Below, piece after piece: positions 10,971 to 22,026 of a stretch of DNA of 64,000 nucleotides (within the stretch, counting starts at the first letter, position 1; each line of letters opens with the position of its first letter). The notes under the pieces were generated by a model, which worked only from the letters and a program-made list of their open reading frames with translations, had not been told where the DNA came from and searched no databases. Source of the DNA: Gadus chalcogrammus (lineage: Eukaryota; Chordata; Actinopteri; Gadiformes; Gadidae); the NCBI RefSeq assembly GCF_026213295.1, contig NC_079415.1, positions 22,034,639 to 22,098,638 on the forward strand, given 5' to 3'. Both the position numbers and the translations under genes were made by a program.

Positions 10971-11255
10971 AGAGTGCGTAACTGTTGGATTTATGAGATC
11001 TCGATTGGAGTTGGGTCCGCAGGTCGAAAGAGTGCGAGCCTGTTGGATTTCTGAGATCTCGATTGGAGTTGGGTCCGCAGGTCGAAAGTGTGCGTACCTG
11101 TTGGATTTCTGAGATCTCGATTGGAGTTGGGTCCGCAGGCCGAAAGAGTGCGAGCCTGTTGGATTTCTGAGATCTCGATTCGAGTTGGGTCCGCAGGTCG
11201 AAAGAGTGCGTACCTGTTGGATTTCTGAGATCTCGTTTGGAGTTGGGTTGAAATT
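10971..11255 (+). repeat. 58-bp tandem repeat, five copies, in ERV-B leader
   Basis: Units start at 10971, 11029, 11087, 11145 and 11203, exactly 58 bases apart. Each contains TGTTGGATTTCTGAGATCTC and GTTGGGTCCGCAGGTCGAAA. Because 58 is not a multiple of three the repeat cannot keep one coding frame. Its place between primer site and gag suggests a leader or regulatory expansion. Confidence 0.93.
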
Positions 11256-11848
11256 CATTGCAATCAAAAGTCCAGTTTCTACACTCGGTCAACTTTTTCT
11301 TTGTAATTAATTACAAACAATTCTGACATTTTTCAATATAATATTAAAATTGTATGAATCGGTTTACTGTCTGTATTTAAGTCGTGTTAGGATTAAGTTA
11401 CCTCGGAGATTTTTATGACCCGGTTTATTTTTTGTTGATTCTGTCATAAATAAATTAGGCGGACAGAGAATAGTTAATTTGTTTGAAGTAGTTGATAATC
11501 ATAAATAAATTAGACGGATAGAGAATAGTTAATTTGTTGAAGTACTGAATAAATGTGTAAATCTTCGTTGACTTAAACCTCATCGCGCTGACTAACTGCA
11601 TGTGCACGAGCAATCACAGCGGGGACGAGCAGAGAAGCAGGAGCCTGCAGGCCAGGTCGTAAAAAATAGATAACAAGGGCCACATTCCAATCTTCGGGAG
11701 GGAGACGAGAGACTGGGAGGAGTTCACATTTGTAGCTTAGAGATAATAAAGAATTTAAACTAACTGGTAGAATAAACTCAAATAAATTGTATTAATAAAT
11801 AGTGTATTTCTAAATAAATAAATAAAGTAATAAAGTAATAATTAAAAA
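11256..11848 (+). other. ERV-B leader, non-coding
   Basis: AT-rich leader between the tandem repeat and the first gag-like Met codon. A 40-base segment containing ATAAATTAGRCGGAYAGAGAATAG is present twice (near 11448 and 11504). No gene is seen. Confidence 0.5.
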
Positions 11849-12285
11849 TGGCAACAACAGCGGTAGAAGTTTTGAGTAGAGACCGTCTATTGCTCAAAGG
11901 AGAGATGATAAAGATCTCTGAGAAATGGGAAGAAAGGACAGAAGGATCAGGCACTATATGGCCCATGGAAGGGACTTTGATCCAATAATGTATCGGGACA
12001 TGGAGGTAGTAATAAGGAATTACATAGATAACAGAAGTGGAAAAACGGCCTTAGCGAAGAAAGACAGGGAAAGGTTAGTGCTAGCTTTGTTCGAAGAGGG
12101 GGAGAGAGGTGGCGCGCATTACAACGAGTGGCCAGAAAAATAATCACAAAGGAAGAAAGGCTCAACCTTTGCCTCTGAAGCTTGAGCCACCGCCGTACAA
12201 ACCAACTAACATGTATCCACTGGTAACAGGCAACGTGGAATTTAAAGGGGAAGTCACACTAGATGAAGGAGATAATAAATGTAAC
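11849..12285 (+). pseudogene. ERV-B Gag, N-terminal (matrix-like) fragment
   Basis: A Met codon at 11849 opens MATTAVEVLSRDRLLLKGE, which runs to a stop near 11988. The neighbouring frame (from 11925) continues a charged helical sequence, and a third frame (12109-12285) continues into a Pro-rich part with PPPYKP. Three frames for one likely product mean at least two frameshifts. The hAT element at 12286 then separates it from the capsid part. Identity as Gag rests on position, composition and the later capsid and zinc-knuckle remnants. Confidence 0.55.
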
Positions 12286-13688
12286 CAGGGGCGCTGCCAG
12301 GAATTTTGGGCCCTATGAAAGATTCTAATTTTGCCCCCCCCCCCCCCAACATCTATCGACTGTTTTGGTAAACATGGCCCAGCATCACAATAGCACTTCA
12401 GTTAGACTTTTCATTGCCCCTTCATGGAATAGGGTTTGTGTGACTTTAAATAAGGGTATGAACTTACTTATTAAACGTATTTCATTCAGTTAGTGACATC
12501 ATGTAATTCAAGTAATAAACTAAGTATTTATAGCCTACTGTCTTTTAGGCAGCAGTCTTATACATATTGTCCAATAGCGCTTAAACACAATTTTACAACA
12601 ATGTCCTTCTCTCATGCTAAAATTGGACTTGACCCAGTTTGGTTTCAACACATCAACTTTTCAGCAAATCCAAACACACTGTTTTCCACACAACACAAAT
12701 ACCTATTGAAATCCAATGGAATTTTGTGTTGAAAAGAAAGCTGTGTGTACAGATTCATAAAGACAGAAATTTGATTGTTATGCTAAAATTGTCTGTAAGC
12801 AGCTTGAAACTGTACTACAATTGTCAGTTTGATTATTGGTTGCCCATTCATGTAGTTAGTGATAGGCTACATGAGCTGAGTATTGTGTTTTATTTTGAAA
12901 ATTGACCGGATGCTCTATGGCTTTTACTTTTTCTCTTCCTGCCCTGCTCGATCTGCTCTGTTGAAATTGACGCGGTTCAGCAACGGCTTGCGGCAAAAAT
13001 AGAAATGCTACGGAATGATAGCGCTGCGGCACGGCGAGCTGCTCCTGGGACGTTGCTGAGACGTTCCGCAGCCGCGCCCGGTGGAAATGGTCTCATTGAT
13101 TAGAGTAGAACCTATCTGCTGCGCTGCGGTGACCGCGGCCCAGACGTGCCGCAGCAGTACAACTTAGCCGTAGACGCGTCCGTAATGGGAAGTCAAGCTC
13201 TTTACGATGGGTGGAGGATAGTAAACAGGGGTATATACAACAACAATATGAAGTAGATGATCGCTATCAGCTGCACTATCATTTCAATAAAAATAGGAAA
13301 ATCCAAGACCTGACTCAGGTCCAAACCCAGCCGCAATCGGTACAACCTGCTGCCAATTGCGCAGCATCCATCACATTCGGATCCTGTTCGATTCACGCAT
13401 CTGCCGTTGTCGGCCGAACCATATTACGACAAGAGCGCAGGGGGAGGGTAAATTTACATATGTTAAAAGAGAACTAACGAAAACGTATGGAAATCGAACA
13501 GTTGTGAGTTTAATAATTTATTTCTCAATTACCATTTCTTTCGTACTGGAGACATCAAAAAAAAAAATATAATGCAAGAATATGCATATTATATTATTAA
13601 TTGCCAGCCGCGGGCCGTGGGCCGTGCTGCGTTGCCGGCTGGCCGTTAGAATCTAGTACCACTTTTCCCCGCCATGCAGCGCCCCCTG
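12286..13688. mobile_element. Non-autonomous hAT inside ERV-B gag
   Basis: Left end CAGGGGCGCTGCCAGG at 12286. The right end, reverse-complemented, reads CAGGGGGCGCTGCATGG from 13688. Flanking 8-mers are AATGTAAC (12278-12285) and ACTGTAAC (13689-13696), one mismatch. CAGGGG-type ends and 8-bp duplications are hAT hallmarks. Inside I see poly-C (12337-12349), a GC-rich palindromic zone near 13000-13160 and no transposase. The open frame at 13211-13477 has no recognisable domain. Confidence 0.75.
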
Positions 13689-13696
13689 ACTGTAAC

Positions 13697-14880
13697 AAAG
13701 GTGAGGGTCCATAGTGGGGACCCCGGCGCAGAGAGTGTCTGGCTGCAGTACATCAATACAAAGCCCCCTAGTACTCCAGTCACGGGGGAAACTAGGAAGA
13801 GCACGAAGGGGAAAAAAGGCACCCGACACCCTCCTCGGTAATTATCCATTCTAGTCAAAGGACAACAGGTCCAATATCAACCGTGGGGTTCACAGGACTT
13901 GGAGGGAGTCATTTCTAAACTCCCCAACATACATAACGGGGCGTCTAAATGGGTTAGAACATTTGAGGAACTCACAGTGGGAAGTTAATGACAGTGGGGA
14001 CCTGAAAGCTCTGTTGGCAAGAGTATTGGGGTTATCTAAGATGGAGTCTGTACTAGAGAATGGAGGGTTGGATATACTGGATGGAATGTAGGAATGAGAC
14101 TACACTTGATCATTACAGAGGGGCGATGTGGGCCACACTCAGGAGGGAGTTCCCGGTCAGCAGGGATCCTAAAAACAGAGAGGTCTCCCTATTGGTGACA
14201 CAGAGAACCCTGCATCCTACCTACAGGCCCAAGTAGACAGATGGCGCATGGAGACGGATGAGGATCCTGAGATTCATCCGGTGTTCTCTGTTTGTGTTAG
14301 AAACTCTGTGATAGAGACACTTCCCAGCCAAATCAAAGCCAAGCTAGAGGATGTGGTTGGAATGTTTACATCAGGATCTCATAGAGATTTTAATGACCAT
14401 TTAGTTCATGCAGTGGATGAATATCGTCAGAATAAACAAGAATACAGGAACAAAGCAAGGAGGTTCAGAGGAAGCTATATCAGCTTCAGTGGAAGATCTC
14501 ACAAGGAAGGAAAGAGATAAGAAGAGACAGGCAGGTGTTTTAGAACCAGGCTGCTGTAATATCAGCAAGCCGCCCAGCAGGGCGCACTTCAAAACCAATA
14601 TCCACGAGTGGCATTTTCTCTCCCAGTACAACAGCCTCAGAGCCAACTGTCACCTACTCCACCTGTTACACATGTACACATCCATAATTATGGGAACCCC
14701 ACAAATAAAAATAGACAGAATCAGCAACAGGGTCCCAAGGACAGAATAGAAATAATCAACAGCAAGGATTCCAAGGACAACGCAGAGGTCCTTTAATATG
14801 TATGGTGCAACCAGGAAGGACATATGAAGAGAAATTGTTTGACTAACCTTTACCATCCCAGCAAGGCAGGGTAACGGTTA
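13697..14880 (+). pseudogene. ERV-B Gag, capsid and nucleocapsid remnant
   Basis: Scattered frames continue Gag after the hAT. The best open stretch (14248-14520) has capsid-like helices (PSQIKAKLEDVVGMF, DHLVHAVDEYRQNKQEYRN). Near 14800-14845 a retroviral zinc-knuckle-like string is visible but its cysteine spacing is broken by a small deletion. Several stops and frame changes make this a pseudogene. Upstream pieces (13697-14240) show gammaretroviral capsid-like phrases in mixed frames. Confidence 0.6.
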
Positions 14881-14989
14881 TCAGGGAAGGCAGGAATCAA
14901 GGAGGTAGCTACCAGGCAGGTCCCCTTTATGGGACAGGATACTAGGGGTGCCCAGAAATCCACAGGGGAGGGTCCAGCTTTGTAGCAAT

Positions 14990-15185
14990 CAACAAACAAG
15001 CTGGTGAGGAACCGATACTGCAGGTTCTGATAAATGATAGAGGCACGCCAATGATGGCTGACACTGGAGCCACTTACACTTGCGTAAGTTCAAAATATGC
15101 CTCTCACCTCCCCATGGCAGGAAAATTTACCAAAACTTTAGGATTCTCGGAACACACGCAGTCAATACCTAGGACAGCTCCAAGG
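14990..15185 (+). pseudogene. ERV-B protease remnant
   Basis: A short plus-strand stretch reads MMADTGATYTC, the D-T-G-A catalytic triplet of retroviral aspartic proteases, at about 15050-15085, with hydrophobic flanks typical of the fold. Similarity fades after about 15180, where a GTGA-type simple repeat (15222-15250) begins. The RT that should follow is absent. Confidence 0.6.
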
Positions 15186-15380
15186 ATGACAATCTGAGAA
15201 TTCTTATTTTATGTTGTATTATGTGAGTGAGTGAGTGAGTGAGTGAGTAAGAGAGAGACTGTATTCGCATTGTACTGAATAGATTATTTGTGTGCTTGGA
15301 TGTACTCTGTAATTGGTCCCTGAATGTAAATGTGGCTCTTGGAGACTCTGCATCGCGTCGGAACACCATGTGGTATAGAT

Positions 15381-16159
15381 CAGTGGTTTTCAAACTGTGG
15401 GGCGCGCCCCCCCTGGGGGGCGCCAGAGTTCTTCCGGGGGGGCGCGACGTGAGAAAAAAATAAACCCGAAGAAAACCCTGAAAGACGATGATTCAAATCA
15501 TCAGTCGTATTTCAACTGTAGAAGTAACATAACTAAATCAATTTTCAACCGTTTATCTTCGTGCAAACCATTTAACAAATCTACACACTTGTATCTTCAA
15601 TAATAACGAAACAGAATTTCGATATAATTTAAAATGTCTTCAGAATCAGTTTAGTTTCATACTGCTTCGTTTTCAGCTGTTTTCATTGAAGACGTCAGCC
15701 CATTCTGATACACCTACTTCTAGACATCGTAACTCATTCCTTTTTCAACCGTTTACCATCGTTCAAACCATTAAACAAATCTACACACTTGTATCTTCAA
15801 TACTATCTAAACGGAATTTTGATAGCATTTATACTTTTTCAGATCACAGTTTTAGTTTCAAACCGGCGTCGTTTTCAGTTGGTTATAATAATTGAGGTCA
15901 CCATAGCAACGCCGGTAAACAAACCCCGCCGAATAGTCGAATCTCTGGACTGAAAAGGCAGATCTGATTCGACTCAGAAAAGAGTCGGGGACCCTGAATA
16001 AATCTGTAAACTGGCAGTTTACACAGATTAAGATGTTCAAATGTATTTAAAAAAGGTTAAGCTAAAACATGCTTAGATAAAAAATTGGGGGGGGGGGGGG
16101 CTCAGCTGAATTTTTTTCTCTGAGGGGGGGCTCACTCTCTCACACTTTGAAAACCCCTG
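15381..16159. mobile_element. Non-autonomous hAT, 779 bp
   Basis: Ends are CAGTGGTTTTCAAACTGTG and, reverse-complemented, CAGGGGTTTTCAAAGTGTG (17 of 19 match). The 8-bp duplication GTATAGAT is perfect (15373-15380 and 16160-16167). A segment of about 65 bases starting TTTCAACCGTTTA occurs twice (15543 and 15743). No transposase is encoded. Subterminal GGGGGGCGC and GGGGGGCTCA runs are typical of this fish family. Confidence 0.92.
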
Positions 16160-16312
16160 GTATAGATCATTACATCTTGGTACACAGAGCACTGGTGAGA
16201 CAACGGGTTGGATCAGAGGGAGAAGGTGTTTGGAGAAGGGAGAGGAATGTAAAGAAAGCAAAAAGGGCGGACACGGACCGACGCAGAGGTAATAAATCAG
16301 CGGAGAGGAGGC

Positions 16313-16440
16313 TGGGGGTCCGTTTAGCTCAGGAAGTAGAGGGTGTCTAGTAACCGAAAGGTTGCTAGTTCGATCCCCATCTCCTCCTAGCTGAGTGTTG
16401 ATGTGTCCCTGAGTAAGTTACATGGTGATCACAGGATTTA
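16313..16440 (+). mobile_element. tRNA-derived SINE fragment
   Basis: Contains a pol III A-box-like TAGCTCAGGAAGTAG (16325-16339) and B-box-like CTAGTTCGATCC (16365-16376), separated as in a tRNA head. These are followed by the GAGTGTTGATGTGTCCCTGA phrase common in fish tRNA SINEs. No closed acceptor stem is seen, so it is not a functional tRNA. The 3' end is indistinct. Confidence 0.7.
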
Positions 16441-18150
16441 GGAATAATTATCTAGACTCCAAAACATGAGCAATTAGTGTTAAAAATTGTCTGCACACCA
16501 CACTCCACAGGAGTCAATGGGTTCAATGGCGCCAGGGTAAAGTGACTCATCAAAGAGGAGCGGACCCAACCCATGGACTCTGCGTGGATAGGTGGATGTT
16601 ATTTTGGTGCTTGTACCTGACGAGGTCTAGGTGCCAAGATAACAACACAAATAAAATATTTCTTTCGAGATTATGATAAGTAATAGACAATTTATTAAAA
16701 GTGATCTTATAATTTAGAAAAAACAATCGGCAATACTTAAAATTAGACCAAATAAGTATGATAAACGTTATCCAAATTTCTATATAGGTTATCCACAATG
16801 ACAAAATGTCATTTAAAATAAATAAGTAAAATAGAATAAGAAAGGATGTGTGTGTGAGCCTGTTCTCATGTGTGTGTCGGGGCTGCCGAGGTAGGGGAGA
16901 ATCCTCTCCTACTCCGAGTGATGGAGTACACAAGGGGATACACAAGCACATTTCAGATAAAACAATATGGTTAATTAGTAAATAGAAACAATGTATCAAT
17001 TCAGTGTTGAATAAACTAGTTAAGATCAACGTAGAGGGTTTGGGTTTGGTATAGTAGTGAATCAAAATGTGGAAAACACTAAATGCAATCAATAGGTAGA
17101 ATAAAAGGTTAAATTAGGTCGTCCAATTTAAATAGATATTGAAGGATAATCGGGCAGAATTATGAAGAGAATTGTGATAATGAGTAACGGTTAACACAGA
17201 AGTGAGTCGCCAATATTGAAAATGCAAGTTTTAATATTGTGATTTTTTTGTTTCTTCACATCTCCCTAGTTAAGGACAAAGGTGGATTGACGCCACATCT
17301 GCTGGGAAGGAGTCATACATGCTATGTTGTCAAATTGGATTCGGAAGTAGTGGGTTAACCTTCAAATGCCACTAATGCTGTTGCAACACTTTAATAATTT
17401 TAACTCTGATAAATTATCTTTTGTTTTATAGTCGCCCTGATGTGCACACACATGGCTGCATAAGGCAGATGCGGCTGAAGACTCTGTCTCCATCCCTCCA
17501 CTTTGCGATCTATACCACCGTATAGGTGGGGATTGATCGTATCCCAGGTACGGCATCCTGCAATAAGCCAGTATGGAAGGCTGGTTAGCCAACGACGGGT
17601 AAGATCCCACCTTGAAGCCCGGGACAACCTATAGCAGGCACAGTCACGATTACTTGGCAGAGTCACTGTGAGCACTGGCTCACTTGATCATGGAGTGACG
17701 GACTGCAACCATCATAGGAAAAGCCGGCTGATGAAAGGTGGAGGGGGAACAGGAGTCAGATATGGCAGCTATGGCAGCAGAAGTGGTCTTGGAACGGGGC
17801 ATGTCGCGTTTTATTTTATTTTATTTTACCTTTGTGGTATAGAAGCCCACTAACGCATGTACGTTTTTTCGGTTTAGTGCATGACTTTGGAGCAGCGTGG
17901 TTTCAGGCGGCTGATGGTAAACCCACCCATATTGGGCTTTGGATTTGGGCATGCTGGTTTCGATTTCCCTTCCCAAAAGATTGGTTTCAGTTTACTGATG
18001 CTTACGGTTAGATGTTTCGACGTTGGGTGCATCAACGGCGTTATTAGATTTGTTTATCATTTAATGTTCATGGTTTTGACCATTGCGCAAGGGGGGAGGT
18101 ATTGAGGAGAATTAGGAAATTTTTGAAAACAAGGTTTTTCTTCACCATAC
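16441..18150. other. Degenerate interior of ERV-B
   Basis: Occupies the place where pol (RT, RNase H) should lie, but I find no RT motif on either strand. AT-rich, with weak minus-strand open frames (16550-17092, 17362-17675) that show no domain. It may be other inserted repeats or decayed pol. Confidence 0.4.
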
Positions 18151-18369
18151 TTGCAAACAATGATTGACATCCAACTAAATGAGTGTGAAATATTTGAAAA
18201 AACAGTGTTCAACAGATGGGTAGAAGCAGTCCCATCAGAAGACCAAAGTGCGGCTACGGTAATCAAGTTTTTGACTAGAGAAGTCATGTCAAGGTTTGGA
18301 ATTCCGTCACAAATTAGCTCAGGTGATAGGGAAGGGTTTATTCAGAAAACACTCAAACAAGTGATTTAA
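18151..18369 (+). pseudogene. ERV-B integrase core scrap
   Basis: The segment NRWVEAVPSEDQSAATVIKF matches the integrase catalytic core of gamma/epsilon-like retroviruses. GIPSQISSGDREGFIQ occupies the place of the second catalytic aspartate and is altered. Only about 55 codons survive, and the frame stops at 18369. Its position, upstream of env and downstream of protease, is right for pol. Confidence 0.75.
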
Positions 18370-18534
18370 CATCTGCATGTCAAATAAAGACTAGTCCGTG
18401 TCTACATTCCTCAAACCACAAGGTTTGGTGGAGAGAGGAATGGGACGCTTAAGACAAAGATTCAGACGCAGACACACCTGGGGCTGACCAACTGCCCCAG
18501 GACCAGATCCAGTCGAGCCAAGAGATTCAGCAAC

Positions 18535-18972
18535 ATGATGTTGCTGAAAATGGGGAGCCTGTTTCTGATCCTTTACGGGTTGTGCCAGATTCCGCTGGCC
18601 CAAGCACAGACCCCGAGGAAGGATGAAACCACGGGGACAACACAAACCTGGAAGGGCCAGGAATCAGGGGCTGGTACTGAAGGAAGCCAGAGAGAAACAC
18701 AGGACAACCCGGCCCCAACTCACTCAGGAATATTCAACAAGAAAGGGAAAATTGCCTTATATGCTCAGATACCACCGCAGAGCCGAGTTAATGAATTTGT
18801 GTTTACTGTTATGTTGGATAACCAACCGTTATGTGCATTAACCTTCCGCCAGAATTATGAACATGTGCATAGGAAGAATCGGTGTGAAGTAAATATCCAA
18901 TTTAATCCAATGAAATGGTGTTTAACAGTAACGTCAGGGATGCATGGGGCTATAACAGAAAGTATAAATTAA
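18535..18972 (+). pseudogene. ERV-B Env N-terminal part with signal peptide
   Basis: Opens with MMLLKMGSLFLILYGLCQI, a hydrophobic signal peptide ending in an Ala-Gln-Ala site (about residue 24). A hydrophilic stretch and a short Cys-containing region follow. The usual surface subunit of several hundred residues is missing, so a large internal deletion is inferred. The frame runs to a stop at 18972, while the transmembrane subunit lies in another frame starting before that. The product would not be a working envelope. Confidence 0.7.
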
Positions 18973-19451
18973 ATATGAGAGAATATATACTTCTTAAAGC
19001 TGTGGCTTGGCAGAACAGACAGGCCTTAGATTGGCTTTTAACAGATAGGGGGGGAGTTTGTGCGATTATAGGTGAAATGTGTTGTACCTTCATTCCAAAT
19101 AATACTGCCCCAGATGGATCATTTACACTTGCGATGAACAACCTAAAACGTTTAAGAAAGGAGTTAAAGGAAAATGCAGGCCATGATCAGGGAATGTTTG
19201 GATGGCTTGAATCAAAGTTTGGTATGTGGGGAATGATGTTCGCAAAAATAGGTGCAGTGCTCCTAATAGTACTAACAGTGATGGGTCTGATCTTCTGCTG
19301 TTGTATTCCCATAGTCAGATCTATGATAGCATCTAGGCTCTCCAAGGAGATGCCCCTTAGGGTAACTGGCATAGATGAGTCAAATGATTGGGAATTGAGG
19401 CTCTATGGGAAAGAGCTTCAGAGCGAACCTGAAGAGGAGAGCGGACTGTGA
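18915..19451 (+). pseudogene. ERV-B Env transmembrane subunit
   Basis: Gamma-type TM subunit: a helical region (LLKAVAWQNRQALDWLL), then the C-X6-CC disulfide motif (CAIIGEMCC, about 19059-19085), an ectodomain tail, a membrane span (FAKIGAVLLIVLTVMGLIF) ending in three cysteines, and a cytoplasmic tail of about 50 residues. It is open to the stop at 19449-19451. The fusion peptide and most of the heptad region are not in this frame. Apart from the missing N-terminus this is the best preserved ERV-B gene. Confidence 0.85.
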
Positions 19452-20129
19452 TATATCAAAACGCCAGGTGGAGGCTCACACGATGTGCTAGTAACCTCTC
19501 GATGTGAGCCGGCCTCGTGATCTACAAGGCTCGATTTCAGCCAACAGGAGCAACATCTATCACAATGTCCAAAACCCCCCACTCGTATCCTGCGCACCAA
19601 TACATGAAGATCACCTGAGCCATTCAAATCCATGCAAGCATGCAGACAATCTCAAATTTCTAAAAACTGTATTACGATGAAACATCAGTTTTTGAGTGTA
19701 TTATTATGATGCATATTATTGTGTCCACTTTTTAGTATAATATTGGGTCACACATTTTTTAAATGTATAATATGTCACATATTTTTGAAATGCCAATTTT
19801 CAATGCATGCTGAATGATTATTGGTTATTATGCTGTTTATGATTATTATGTGGGTATTCTAAACACACATTTGATATAGTTATGGAATATTGTGCTATTA
19901 TGCTTAGAAAGGTTTTATGTTTATATATGAACAACTTGTAGGGATTAGAGTGTTAATAATACACTGCATTTGGTAAATCTGTTTTGCCTCAAATATTGCA
20001 GGTTGAAATCCCTGTCGAAGCTCTGAGGTTTTTACCGATGACCAGATGTGGTGTCAATTTGGCAAGGGCTTAGCAACATATAGGCTTAGCAATAATTTAA
20101 GTAATTTGTTGGAACCTTATCGGCCCCAA
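19452..20129 (+). other. ERV-B 3' non-coding region
   Basis: Between the env stop and the polypurine tract. AT-rich, no open frame with motifs. Confidence 0.6.
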
Positions 20130-20141
20130 CAAGGGGGGATA
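20130..20141 (+). other. ERV-B polypurine tract
   Basis: The purine run AAGGGGGGATA directly precedes the 3' LTR start at 20142, the expected plus-strand primer position. Confidence 0.8.
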
Positions 20142-20630
20142 TGTGGGAGAAATTAACCATTACTTTTGTATTAACTATGAGTATTATCAGGCCTATATAC
20201 CAAGGCATAAACATCAATGGTGGAAAAGTAGAGAAACCACCTCTGGACCCAGAGCAATGGCCTAATAAGGCGCCAAAGACTTTGGGGCCCAGGCTACAAA
20301 CATCCTCCCATTATTTACATTTACCACAGGAGATGAGCACACACGTAAGGGAATGTAAGGCTAACCTTCCATACCGTGTAAGGCCATTTTGAACATATAC
20401 CAGGATGGTCGTATAACATACATGACAGCTCAGTTTGGGTGGATAAGAGGGACTGGGATCGGAGCCCCAGTCAGTGTGTCTTTTGCAAAACCACATGCTC
20501 GGCTCTGTTGTTCCTATTTTGTGGGTAACAATAAAGTCTTTGTCATTACTTTTTCCGGACTCCCCGATTTCTATTGCTCATAGCTAGTTGAAGTGAATTA
20601 GATAAGTCGTTAACAAAAATTGCAACTACA
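20142..20630 (+). repeat. ERV-B 3' LTR
   Basis: 489 bases, the same TG...CA ends as the 5' LTR and AATAAA at 20530-20535. The next four bases, CTAC, duplicate 10009-10012. Confidence 0.93.
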
Positions 20631-22026
20631 CTACAACTTTGACATCAAGTATGTGCCAGGCCCACAGAACGTGGTCGCTGATGCCCTGAGTCGTGTGCCT
20701 TTTGTAAAGGAGAGTGTTGGCCACACACTGCTTCAAGAACCTTACAAGAATCTCCTTACTGAAGTCCAAGATGTGTCGAGTATCTCTGTTCAAGATGCCT
20801 TCCGGTGGTCCAGTGGTCGTTATGAGACGCCAGGTCCAACAGAGAGTCCTACTCAAAGTCTGTCCACACCTGTGTATGTTCACACTCAGTCCATGGAGAT
20901 GGATGCAGTGTCTGCTGTCCTTCAGTCTCATGATGACTGGGAGGTTGGAGCAAGAACACGTGCTGTTGCATCTCTGCACCATTTGCCACAGTTGATCCCA
21001 GCTGGTCAGGATTCACTCCCTGCTTACACAGAGAAAGAACTCTGTGATGGACAGCTCAATGACAGAAATCTCTCTTGCGTCTTGTGTTATGTGGGGAGAC
21101 GCCGCAGACCCTCCAGGAGAGAGTGAGTGAGGGAATCAGTCACAGTTGTGAGATACCTGAAACACTGGGAGAAACTTGTCGTGAGCAATGGCATACTCTA
21201 CAGAGTCTCAAGGGATCAAGTCACTAAGTCAAAACGTCACCAATACTTTGTACCTGAGTCGCTCAAAGCTGAAGTCCTGGGAGGTGTTCATGACCATGCC
21301 GGTCATCAGGGCCAGTTCAGGAGTCTCAGTTTGGCCAGACAGAGGTTCTTCTGGCTCAACCTTGACAGGGACGTGAGAGACTATGTCCGCAACTGCCAGC
21401 GTTGCATCGTCAGCAAAACTGTTGAACCTGCCGGCAGGGCACCATGGAGAGTATAACGTCAGCCAGGCCACTCCAGCTGGTTTGCATCGACTTCTGGTCG
21501 GCAGAGGATTCAAGGAACAAGTCAGTCGATGTATTGGTAGTAACCGACCACTTCACGAGAATGGCTCAAGCGTTTCCCTGCAAAGATCAGTCGGCCAAGC
21601 AGGTGGCAAGGGTCCTCTGGGATAAGTACTTCTGCGTATATGGCTTCCCAGAACGTAACCACAGTGACCAAGGAGCTAGCTTTGAGAGTCATCTTATCAG
21701 CGAGCTGCTTAGGGTCTCTGGTGTGAGGAAGTCCCACACAACCCCGTATCATCCGATGGGTAATGGCAGTGTGGAACGTTCAATAGGACCCTTGGCAACA
21801 TGATCCGTGCACTGGCACCAGACACAAAAGCTAACTGGCCGAGACGGTTACAGACACTGACATTCATGTACAACAGCACAGCTCACGAGACGACTGGCTA
21901 TGCACCCTTTTTCCTGATGTTTGGTAGGGTTCCTCGTCTTCCAGTTGATGTGCTGTTTCGTACTGTTCTGAATGATCCAGCTGTGGTCAGTTATGACAAG
22001 TATGTGGTGTCTCTCACAAAAGACCT
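20631..22026 (+). pseudogene. Gypsy RNase H end and integrase (HHCC and DDE core)
   Basis: Picks up the gypsy frame at YNFDIKYVPGPQNVVADALS, the RNase H/integrase linker. The zinc domain shows HDHAGHQGQF...CQRC (about 21289-21405). The DDE core has CIDFW (first Asp), HSDQGASF (second Asp) and GNGSVERS (Glu), followed by TFMYNSTAHETTGYAPF and PFFLMFGRVPRLP. A TGA near 21124 and frame changes near 21450 and 21800 break it. It ends at TKDL, where an 860-bp insert enters. Confidence 0.9.

Larger units (their letters stand above)
10013..20630 (+). mobile_element. ERV-B: provirus with two LTRs and CTAC target duplication
   Basis: Begins TGTGGGAGAAATTAACC at 10013 and again at 20142. Both LTRs end GCAACTACA (10514 and 20630). 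Flanks are CTAC at 10009-10012 and 20631-20634. Between the LTRs, in order: a primer-site candidate, a 58-bp tandem repeat leader, gag pieces, protease, an integrase scrap and env, ending in a polypurine tract. The RT and RNase H region is gone. Two hAT elements (12286-13688, 15381-16159) and a SINE have been added. Decay is heavy: every gene has frameshifts or stops. Confidence 0.93.

Noticed and set aside
10971..11255. CRISPR-like array
   Set aside because: Units are contiguous with no variable spacers, and the context is a eukaryotic provirus.
10879..11292. Minus-strand repeat protein with SHSFDLRTQ units
   Set aside because: The 58-bp unit is not a multiple of three and lies in a retroviral leader; open frames arise because units lack stops.
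16313..16385. Functional tRNA gene
   Set aside because: A and B boxes are present but no acceptor or anticodon stems close, and a SINE-type tail follows.
16550..17092. 180-codon minus-strand open frame
   Set aside because: AT-rich, no motif, located in a decayed provirus interior.
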